DNA of 22,218 bases from contig NW_014577507.1 in the NCBI RefSeq assembly GCF_000485595.1, forward strand, positions 1 through 22,218, written 5' to 3'. Shown here piece after piece: positions 1-9,000 of the stretch. The first letter of the stretch is position 1. The number at the start of each line of letters is the position of its first letter. Source of the stretch: Priapulus caudatus (taxonomy: Eukaryota > Priapulida > Priapulimorpha > Priapulimorphida > Priapulidae). The position numbers and the translations under genes are program-made. Under the pieces are notes generated by a model that was given only the letters and a program-made list of their open reading frames with translations, made no database searches and was not told the DNA's origin.

Positions 1-495
1 CCTCTTTGATAATTTCGAGGGGAGGCTACCTCGCCTACGTCCAGTAAGCGAGTCTAGGAAGTTCGCGCTACGCCGTACTTCGCGGTAATCGGAAGTCATA
101 CTCCCTAAGCCCTAACAGTGATAGGAACACCTACAAGTACCCAGTATGCAGATAGTTATACCAGGGTACGCTTCCGGTTAAAACCCCCGCCTCGTAAGTC
201 CAGAGTTACGTTTTTTTTTTTTTTGCTGGCAGTAGTGGTACGCTGGGGGACATAGACCTGTGGCATTACTTATGATGTTCATAGTTCGCTCGTTGTATCG
301 CCCCTTAATGCTTTAGTTTCGCACGTTGGTCATAACAATAATGATTGTATTAATTTTATAGCACGCATTGTATCATTCTTGCAAACATATCCGGACTACG
401 TAACGTTGGGAGAGACAGCTAGAGTATATTATATAAAAAAATTATAAATACAATCCAGTAGTTGTAACGCATGCAGTGGCATGCACGTTAAGGCT

Positions 496-562
496 GGTTT
501 ACACTACCGACTTTATCAGTTTATGCTGTCAAATTGGTGAATTGGTCCGAGTAGTGTAAACT
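496..562. repeat. Short inverted repeat (hairpin), possible MITE end
   Basis: The arm 'tggtttacactaccgac' is repeated in inverted form at the other end (gtccgagtagtgtaaactc), leaving a loop of about 33 bases. The pairing is visible by eye with one small bulge. Such arms are common at the ends or centres of non-autonomous DNA transposons, but I cannot identify a second terminus or a target-site duplication. The rest of 1-1100 shows no coding exon or other repeat that I can support. Confidence 0.4.
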
Positions 563-1110
563 CATACATGTGAGTGTAATTATACGTTGGTGAGGGAGTT
601 TGGATTGAACACGGTCTGGGAAGTACCATTGCAGTCAGTGTAGTTGAACATTCACGAGGCGGTTCCGGACGTTACGCAGGTAGGGTTGGTGGCTGTGAAT
701 GCTACAGTCGCAGGCTGACTACGCTATCAACTTAGTAGTATCACTAGCGAAAAGAGTACTTGCGGAATTTAAGAACGCTGCTGATTTTGTGGCGGGCTAA
801 ATAGCCTGTCCTGGCCGGCCAGATAGGAAGCAAATGCTGCAAGCTTACAACAGGGGCGTAGCGCAGGGTGATTCCAGGCATTTCCGGAATCCGCGGCCTG
901 GTCTGTGTCAAAATGAGCAGCATACTGATACAGTATACAAAAGCATGAAAGCGAAATTGTGAAAGGGTTTTTATTAGTAATATATAGTAGGTTTGTAATC
1001 CCCCTGCTTGGAAACGGCTGGCCTAGCCGCCTGTTAAACTAACCCCAGGTTGCAGCTAGTAGCTGTAGCATAGTGTAGCGGGTGGGGGCGGCGCGGCGGG
1101 CGGAGCGGAG

Positions 1111-1133
1111 GACGGACGGACGGACGGACGGAT
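1111..1133. repeat. (GACG)n microsatellite
   Basis: About six uninterrupted GACG units, decaying into GATG. The segment lies in a locally GC-rich stretch (about 1080-1500) in which open frames on both strands look spurious: cysteine- and arginine-rich, with no recognisable domain. Confidence 0.85.
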
Positions 1134-1622
1134 GGATGAATGGGCGTACTGCGTCGTGACAGAGGTGTATCGATGGATAACAGTCGTGCGCGCACGGCTC
1201 CGTGCTTGCATGACGGCGGGTGTCAGCGTATGTCGCGTAGCATGTTGCATCAGATGTCACGTATGCGGCATCACGTGTGGAAGGCAGAGGAAGAAGGTTA
1301 AAGAAGTGGTTTGTTGCGCCACAGTGCGGGAGAGCTCGGGACGGAGCCGGCAGTCGGGCTTGCAGTGTGGCATCGACGTGCGAGCGTTAGCAGTCAATGA
1401 AGCTGGGCGTTGCGGCCTACTCTGCTTTTTGTTGCTTCGCCTTTGGTTTTTTCTCCGCTTGGTTATTCTCTACCCTTTCTCCTTTCACGGCCTGTGATGT
1501 AGCGTCAAACCTATCGGGTTACAGTTTTGTGGCGTGACGCAGAGAACGCGTGCACTATTACGCGTTAGCATTTTGGTGGGGCAGTGTCAGCCTTGTGTCA
1601 CGCTAGACGCTACAATATTTAA

Positions 1623-1832
1623 TATTCAGGAGTAAGATAATATAGGTCTATATATATATACTATCAAGGAGGCTTAAGTAATACTAGGTTATTTATAGGT
1701 TATTATTAGCTCTTATATATGATATATATATATATAATAGGATATTATATATATATTATATATATATATATATATATAGGATAATATAGGTAAGATAATA
1801 GATCGTATATTATCTTTACTCCTTTGATAATA
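1623..1832. repeat. TA-rich palindromic element
   Basis: The left end 'attcaggagtaagataata' is matched in inverted orientation by 'tattatctttactccttt' near 1807-1826. An internal related copy begins 'tatcaaggaggctta' at about 1662. The interior is almost pure TA. The terminal motif (ATCAGGAGTA...TACTCCTGAT) is shared with other TA-flanked palindromes in the window, at 2655, 11950, 13268 and 13909. This suggests one family of small fold-back elements living in TA microsatellites. Confidence 0.55.
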
Positions 1833-1914
1833 TGTATTATATAGATAATAAGACATGTAGTTGTGGGACTGTCTATGTATACACTGCTGATAACTGATAG
1901 GTATATTTTATATT

Positions 1915-1972
1915 ATTAATGCTGCTGTTGGGGGCATATGAGAGGCATAGTGCCCCCAAAGCAGGCATTAAT
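1915..1972. repeat. 22-bp-stem hairpin
   Basis: The arms attaatgc...ttgggggca and tgcccccaa...gcattaat pair over about 22 positions, with small bulges in the middle, around a 14-base loop (1937-1950). The stem contains a perfect GGGGGCA/TGCCCCC block. The size and shape would suit a small hairpin RNA precursor, but a collapsed fold-back transposon would look the same. No coding sequence surrounds it. Confidence 0.6.
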
Positions 1973-2576
1973 GTTTTTAGTGCATCAACATGGACTATGG
2001 CAATTCTACTTTTTCATGGGCTTATAGTACTCTTCTTTTATAATCCCTAATTTGGCCCGGTGCATTCCGATGTACCAATAAACGTTGACACAAACCACAA
2101 TCGCCGTTGCTGAAATTAGTCTTGCGTGGCGCCCGAACGCAGGGATTGGGATGTAAACACAATGGCGTTTATATAATTAACATATCGTCGCGGCAAGCAT
2201 AGTGGCCGCTCAGCGGGCACTATCGGGCTTCATAGTTGCCTGCACGTTATCGCAATGAGATTGCGCATGCGATTTATCAGGCGTCATGCACTTAATGCCG
2301 AGTTATAGTACCTGTTTTGTGTTTCTTGTAAGTAAACATGTTTGGCTCTTGATCATGACGACCGGTAGGAAGCCGAAGGGCTGATAGTAGTCGGGATAAG
2401 CTGGAGCAATATCTATATCCTTTTACTCCTACTTGTAAATATTGGCTCGAGTGGTAACAGGGACAGGTCCGTCCTTGCATGTCAACGGAGTGTACATGGC
2501 AAAGGCCGTGTGGCGAGGCACGTGGTTCAGTTCGCACGTTGGCCTTTGAGATATTGTGTAAATAGCAGTAAGTTAA

Positions 2577-2633
2577 TGTATATATATTATATATGTTATA
2601 TATATATATATATATTAATATATATATAGTATA
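2577..2633. repeat. (TA)n tract
   Basis: Almost pure alternating TA with a few interruptions. It lies immediately before a small ATCAGGAGTA palindrome at 2655-2693. The interval 1973-2577 shows no gene or repeat that I can support. Confidence 0.8.
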
Positions 2634-2654
2634 TATTATGTGTTTATTTATTTA

Positions 2655-2693
2655 TACTATCAGGAGTAAATATTATTTAATCCTACTACTGAT
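2655..2693. repeat. Short TA-associated palindrome
   Basis: 'actatcaggagtaaata' followed by 'atcctactactgata' forms an imperfect palindrome. The outer motif ATCAGGAGTA is the same as in the palindromes at 1623, 11950 and 13268. Confidence 0.45.
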
Positions 2694-2779
2694 AACCTTG
2701 TATAGATATATATATATTATGTTGATTGTTGTACTAAAAATTTCACTGCTCACGTATTTTGAACATAAATTCCAAGACT

Positions 2780-4365
2780 ACTACCGTCAATCGTACCACG
2801 ATCTCTTCCTTTTCCTCTTGCCTTCTCTCTTTATCTCTCTCGCTCTGCTGCCGCTGCTTCCTGCGCTCTCCCGCCCACGTCGCTTTCTTGTCTGCTTTGT
2901 CACGCTCTCTTTCTTTCGATCTTTTTCTGTCTCTCTTTCTCCCTTCTTCCCCTCCCTCCATTTTTTATTTTCCATTATCCTCTAATAGTCTCTCCCTCAT
3001 GGTCTTTTTTGCAGCTCTCCCCTCTCTCTCTCCCTCCTCATGCCGCTGTTCCTTCGCTTCTGTTGGTTCTCGATTTCAGGCCCTGCTCTGCCGCTTGCCG
3101 CTCTGCTGCTCTCGCGCTCCTGATCGCTGCCTGTTTTTCTCGATCCGGCTCTCTCCTTCATCTCTTTCTCTTCCCCGTTCGCATGCTCTCGCTCGCGCTC
3201 GCCTGTCTTTTGCATCCGGCCCTCTCTCGCCTTCACCTCTTGCTCTCTCTGCTCTCTCTGCTCTCTCTCCCTCATCCCTCCCTTCTCGTCCCTGTCTCTC
3301 ATCCGGGTGCCTCTTGCCTCCCTTTTTTTTTTTTTTTCGCGCCTCTCCACGTTCTCCTTGCGCACCCTTCTTCCTCCTCCCTGTCTCTTCATCCGGCGCT
3401 CTCTCGCCTTGCTTCTGCTCTCCTCTCTTCGTCACCCTGCTCTCTCCATCTTCTACTTTTGCCTCCCCTCTTCTCTTCCTCGCCTGCCTTCCCTCTCTCA
3501 CTCCCTCTCTCTCTTCTCTTCTGCTCTTCCGCTGCCTCCCTTTCTCCCTCGCTCCTCTCCTCTCCTCCCTCTCATCCTGTCTCTCATTTCGGGCCTGCTT
3601 TCCTTCCTTTTTTTTCCTCTCTCGTCTCTGCTTCTCTCTGCTTCTCTCTTCTCGCCTTTCTTGCTCTCTCTTCTTCTCCTCATCCCTCCCTCTCCCTGTC
3701 TCTCATCGCGGCCTTCTCCTTCTTCGCTCTCTCTCTCTCTCCCTTCTTCTTCTCTCTCTCCATCTCCCGCTTCTTTTTCCTGCTCTCTTCCTTTCATCCT
3801 TTTCTCCTCCCTGTCTCTCACGTCCGGGCCCTCTCTCCCTTCGCTTGCTCTCTCCTCCATTCCCTTCCTGCCTCCTGTCTCTGCATCCGGCCTTCTCTGC
3901 AGGCCCTTCCTTCTCTCTCTCTCTCTCCGCTCGCCTTCATCTCGTCCTGTCTTCTCTCTCCTCCATCCCCCTTAACCTTCCCTCTCTGTTCATCATCGGC
4001 CCTCTTTCCGCTTCTCTTCTCTCTCTCTGCTCATTGTTGCTCTCTCTCTTTCCTCTCCTTCCCTTATGCTCTCTCTCTCCCTCCCTCCATCCCTCCCTCC
4101 TTCAGCCTGTCCTCTCATCCGGCCTCTTCTCCCTTCCTGTCTCTCTCCCTCTCTCTCTCCATCTCCCCTTTCCTCCCTCTCTTTTTTTCGCCTCCCTTTC
4201 TTCCTCCCTCCATCCCTCCCTCCCTCCCTGTCTCTCATCCGGCCCTCTCTCCCTTGCTCTCTCTCTCTTCTCCTGCCTTCTCTCTGCTCGTCCTTTTTTC
4301 TCCCCTCTCCTTCCATCTCTCTCTCCCTCACTCACTCCCTCTCTCTCTCTCCTATCTATCTATCT
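2780..4365. repeat. Polypyrimidine tandem array with periodic CATCCGG core
   Basis: About 1.6 kb that is nearly all C and T on the + strand. It is punctuated by a recurring core, 'ctgtctctcatccggccc', with variants. Cores or relatives are seen near 3138, 3207, 3292, 3385, 3572, 3697, 3813, 3880, 3985, 4108 and 4230, with irregular spacing of about 65-190 bp. The last copies (about 4106-4260) are the best conserved. The array ends in tctctctct plus ctatctat. Long open frames run through it on both strands only because pyrimidine-only (or purine-only) codons cannot form stop codons; their Ser/Leu/Pro or Arg/Glu/Gly composition is not protein-like. Its strand asymmetry makes triplex (H-DNA) formation plausible. 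Confidence 0.85.
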
Positions 4366-4737
4366 CTGTATAATAATAAAATCGTGTAAACTCAAGAGCG
4401 TATAAAGAAGGATGAGCGCTACAACGGTGAAATGCTGACCCTCTGCTTGCGTTTTTGGTGGCCAGTGAATTGCGGAATTGAAGCCGGACTTCGTCTTCCG
4501 GTTGTAGCGCGAATTTTCTGACTTGGGCGAAATATCTGAGATAAGGATGCCTTGCGCATGCCGTACCGCGTCTGCCGCATCGCACTTCGCATGGCGTCGG
4601 CGACCCGACTAATCCAGCTGGTCTTTGTGTGGGACATTATCTGACGCTGCGAAATGTATGATATAGGATGCGTATGCGCATGCGCTGGCTTAGCATATAT
4701 GCTGCAATTATGGCAATTTCGCACTTTTCAGCTAAGA

Positions 4738-5398
4738 CACCAGCTGGTGGAGGAAGGAGAGGGGGAGGACACGCTGGTGGAGAAGGAGAAAGGTGGGGGG
4801 AGGGGCAGCGAAGAAGGGGGGGAGAAGCTGGTAGAGAATGAGGAAGGGGGAAAGGGACGAAGCTGGTGAGAAGGAGGAGGGGAGAAGGGAGAGCTTGGTG
4901 GAGAAGGAGGAGGGGAGAAGGGAGAAAGAGGAGGGGAGAAGGGGGAGAATGAGGAAGGGGGAGAGGAGAAGCTGTTAGACGAAGGGAGGATAGGGGAGCA
5001 AGGGAGAAGTGGTGAGAAAGAGGAGGGAGAAGGCTGGATGGAGAAGGGAGGAGGGGGGAGAAGGGAGAAGCTGGTAGAAGAAGGAGGAGGGGGAGAAGCT
5101 TGGTGGGAATGAGAAAGGGGAGAAAGGAGGAGGGGGGAGAAACTGGTGGAGAGGAGGAACGGGAAAAGAGGAGGGGGAGAAGGCTGGTGGAAAAGAGAAG
5201 GGGAGAGGGGAGAAGGTGGTGGAGGTAGGAAGAGGAGATAGGGAGGAAGGTGGTGGAGAGGAGGAGGAGATAAGCTGGTGGAGAAGGAGGAGGGGAGAAG
5301 CTGGTGGAGAAGGAGGATGGGGACAAGCTGGTGGAGAATGAGGAAGGGGAGAAGGAAGAAACTAGTGGAGAAGGAGCGTGAGGTGGGCACAGGTGGGG
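4738..5398. repeat. Polypurine tandem array (GGAGAAGGAGGAGG type)
   Basis: About 660 bp made almost entirely of A and G on the + strand. A degenerate unit 'agctggtggagaaggaggag' recurs at irregular 30-60 bp spacing, for example around 4740, 4770, 5060, 5145, 5185, 5270, 5300 and 5328. Read on the minus strand it is pyrimidine-rich with repeated 'ctccaccag', which resembles a 3' splice site. The G-runs could form G-quadruplexes. The open frames crossing it are composition artefacts. Confidence 0.85.
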
Positions 5399-5786
5399 GG
5401 TCATCACTATGGCAATCAATAACAGACGTCATTCATTCCATTTGTCAATCATTGACGGAAACACGTGAGGTTTCCCGAAGTTATCTCAAAGCGAGAGACA
5501 GTCGCAGTAAACAGGGATCTCGAGTCGGGTTTCGGTGAAAATACCAGATTTTCACCGCTGATTATCTCAGCATAGGGGCATCGTAGGGACATGCGGTTTG
5601 TTTTATATTAACAAGTTAGGACAGCTGATCAATAAAAGAATCGTCAAAATAAAACGGGGAAAGTTTATTAATTCGACTAATACTGCAACATGGTTTCAGC
5701 ATTTCACCGTTGTACGCTCTCCTTTTTTATACGCTCTTGGTAAACTCTATATTACCTGTCATTCACATTACTGTCTCATTCACAAA

Positions 5787-5801
5787 TTTTTTTTTTTGTA
5801 G
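5787..5801 (+). promoter_or_regulatory. Probable 3' splice site before the first coding exon
   Basis: A long T-run ending in TGTAG directly precedes AATTCATTTAAGATG, so the first coding exon probably has a 5' UTR intron upstream. The TAG at 5799-5801 is also an in-frame stop if unspliced, so the ATG at 5814 is the first usable start either way. I cannot place the non-coding first exon or promoter. Confidence 0.5.
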
Positions 5802-5813
5802 AATTCATTTAAG

Positions 5814-5931
5814 ATGGGCATTGTTCGCAAGATATTACCGCCGAAAGACGCGTCAGAGGATGCTATCAAACCTCTGTTTGAGCTCTCCGATTTCCAGAGG
5901 AGAAAGCTGTCGTATTATTTTTCATTGTTAG
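5814..5931 (+). CDS. Exon 1 of calexcitin-like gene (start codon)
   Basis: Encodes residues 1-39: MGIVRKILPPKD, then FELSDFQRRKLSYYF. The helix preceding EF1 (SDFQRRKL) is the calexcitin/SCP entry motif. The donor follows TTG TTA G (gtaaca), leaving one base to complete Asp40. A (TTG)n microsatellite begins only about 13 bp into the intron. Continuing the frame into it yields poly-Cys/Val nonsense, which supports the splice. Confidence 0.85.
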
Positions 5932-5943
5932 GTAACAATTATT

Positions 5944-6000
<57 letters not shown>

Positions 6001-9000
6001 GGTGTTGTTGGTGTTGTTGGTGTTGTTGGTGTTGTTGTTGTTGTTGTTGTTGTTGGTGTTGTTGTTATTATTATTATTATCATCAGCGTCCTCATCATCA
6101 TCATTATTATTATTGTTGTTATTATTATCATTGGTGTTATTGTTACTATTATAAGTATTATTGTTATTAATTATAATATTATAATTTTATCAGTTTGTAT
6201 GTAACAAATCGATCATCGGTTGAACAGTGGCTCGAACCAAGCGCTTGGTTATCAAAATCCATAATCGATTTCATCAAAAAAAAAAAAAAGTGATGAGAAT
6301 CAGAGATGTCATCGCTACTATACAAGTTATCCTTTATTAACATACATGTATTATACACACAGTAGTAAACAGTGCAAAACAAACAGTAAACTGGGCTAAA
6401 CAAGCACATACATGCACACACGTACATGCACACGACGTTACGCACACGCAGGCATTCAACACCCCGAGTAACCGATTGTAACCGATCATCGGTTACTTGG
6501 GTCCAACCGATGATCGATTACGAAATTACAACCGATTGACAACACTAAACATCACCCATTGTTGTTATGTAATTTTTAAAGTATAAGAGCTGTAGGAAAT
6601 TATGAATCATACATCTTTATAGTCATTGCCTAAATTGCCTATAAAAGCAACCAGTGACCGCATCCAGCTATCGTTTCCTCGGAATCTGTAGCGGTGCAAG
6701 ATATCGTTTCCTCGGATAATATTATCTTAATCCGACAAATTTTTTGTTCTCGCAACTTTTCAGATGTAAACGGGGACAATAAGTTGACTAGTGATGACAT
6801 CACGAAGTTTACTGAGGTGCGTCTTCTGTGTGTTTAAACCTTTCGTGTTGTAAATGCATTCTTTTCATTAGTTTTATGTACTATTTAATAATGAAATAAT
6901 TAATTAAGTCACTAATAATTCACAAATGTCTACATATTTGTCATCTCTCAGTTGAATGACCGTTTGGTCATCAAAATGGTTTGTGCTGCCATCTATTGGC
7001 TAGCTGGTTCACTTATGAAGTTTACTGACTTATACTTCATTGTTTAAACCGCATATTTCTAGCATTCCAATGATACCCCAGTCAGGTACGTGCGCACACA
7101 AGTGTGAAATCTGTAATTAAACTGACTTTTCACTAGTATTTTTTGTTTCCTCTTCTGTACAAGAACTTCCATAAAGTAGGCTGTTCTAGCATTCTGTTGC
7201 TTGTAGTACATGGAGGAAATCTCATGATTTCACAATATTTATTAAAAGAAAAATTTGGTGCACATGGGCATATCCTTTCCTGTCATGTTCTCGTGGGACA
7301 TGACAGGCTGTGTTACCAAGGAAAAGGGTTGCATTCTTTTAAGAACCACTAGAGTAGTCTGTAGTATAGTAGTAGTAGTAGTAGTAGTAGAATGATGAGT
7401 GATTATTCTTGAGTTAGCATAATATTTTATTCGTATTCATTTGCATAACACTGGCAAATGCTTTTCTCGCGAAGTACGAAAGCATTCGCGTTGCCGCGCA
7501 ACCTTAAATCCGTCGTCTTCGCAAACGTCTGAATTACGTTCCGGTCTGCGGGGGAAATTGAGTCGCTTCGTTAAAAAAATTTTTAGAAGATGCTCGTGCA
7601 CTCGGACGTTTCGGAAGATGCGGAACTGTACGAAGTTGCACATGACGTCAACCGGAACTTTTACGAGAGCCTGTCCGAGAAAGCGGGTACTACAGGTACG
7701 TAATGAAGAGAAATATGTACGTGCGTGCGTGCGTGCGTTCGTGCGTGTGTATATGTTAACAGGGTTCTGCCCAGGATTTTTTAGTGCCGGGCGCATCCAG
7801 GATGCAAGCGCCGTAGGCGCGAAGCCAATCTAGGGGGGTTAGGGGGCACACCCCCGGAAAAATTTTGATTTCAAATGGATAGTCTGAAACTCAATTTCCT
7901 GCATTCTGAGCAATAAAAAGCCCATATATCAAACTTTTTTATTTATTTTGTTTATTTTTTTAGCTCATCTGACATAGTCAGATGCAGCTTGTAGAATCGC
8001 ATGATCGTCCGTCCGTCCGTCCGTGCGAGCGTCCGTCCGTCCGTCCGTCCGTCAACAGTTGGGCACAAATCTTAACCGCTCGACGTACGGGCACGATATT
8101 CGGGACGTGGGGGGGTAATCCGAAAACGAGTTGGGATGTCGAAGCTGGGGGTCAAAGGTCAAAGGTCAAGAGGTGTAAAAGAAGGGGGAACATTCACTCC
8201 TTAACTTAAGGTATAGGGAGGAAATGCAGAATTGCGGCACAAATCTAAACGGCTCGACCTAGGCTCGTGATAGTCGGTGTATAGCATCATGGTAGGAAAA
8301 GCCATCACTGTGCTGTTATTGGAGGTCACAGGTCAATGGGCACAGGGCAGATTTTAGACATTTTCTGAGGACATGGTCTGACGGAGCGATTGAAAAACTT
8401 TTTTGTTTCAGCGGTGACCTAGCATTTTTATGGCATTATTGAAAGGACCATGAAATCTACTTTCTGCTAACATGCAAAGAGTAAGTGTCAGATAACCTTT
8501 TGACCCTCAAGAGGAGGGTTAAACATGGATTTGTTGACTGTCTGTTAGAAAGAATTTGACTGCCGGGTTTGCTAGTAGAATCTATACATGCCTGGATGTA
8601 TGAGGCTACAATGTCACAGTGAAATTTCAAAAGCTAAATTTGGTTAAAGAAGGTTTATGCTCCTTAAATCGTATAATTTCTATGGCATTCTGTACTGTCA
8701 GTATGTTACATGTAACGTATGCCACTGCCAGTGGCTACTGCCAGTGCATGTGTTGGTGGTACTGTAGTTTTTGCCTGCGTTAATTGGTTACATGTGGCAG
8801 CTCTCTATTGCAGCCTGTAGGCTTGCGTAGGTAAATGGATGAGTGCTTATCTATTCTGTCTTGCAAATAGTTGTTGCTACTACGTATGATGGGAGCTTCC
8901 ATCTTTAATCTGAAGACACTTAAACGTACGCGCCATTTCGTGGCAAATTTCATAACGATCCCAACGAACATTCCTGTGAGAAGGTTCCTGATACCATCCC

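Noticed and set aside
1132-1497. 121-codon plus-strand frame (Cys/Arg/Leu-rich)
   Set aside because: It starts in a GACG microsatellite, overlaps open frames on the other strand and shows no recognisable family or splice context.
2759-4405. Very long open frames (up to 548 codons) rich in Ser, Leu and Pro, with Arg/Glu/Gly-rich frames on the opposite strand
   Set aside because: They are open because pyrimidine-only or purine-only codons contain no stop codons. Overlapping frames on both strands are equally open and none resembles a protein.
4637-5419. Minus-strand frames of 234-260 codons across the purine array, ending in AGVLAEKCEIAIIAAYML
   Set aside because: Composition artefact of the array. 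The unique tail has an acceptor-like ccaccag before it but no donor or recognisable domain, so an exon is not supportable.
5814-6170. Single 118-codon frame running from the calexcitin start into poly-Cys
   Set aside because: The part after 5931 is the (TTG)n microsatellite in the intron. The splice to 6764 restores a standard EF-hand loop.
7437-7833. Frames of 119-130 codons on both strands around exon 3
   Set aside because: They are shadows in other frames of the 109-bp exon 3 and its flanks. The EF-hand gene frame is supported by splice phases on both sides.
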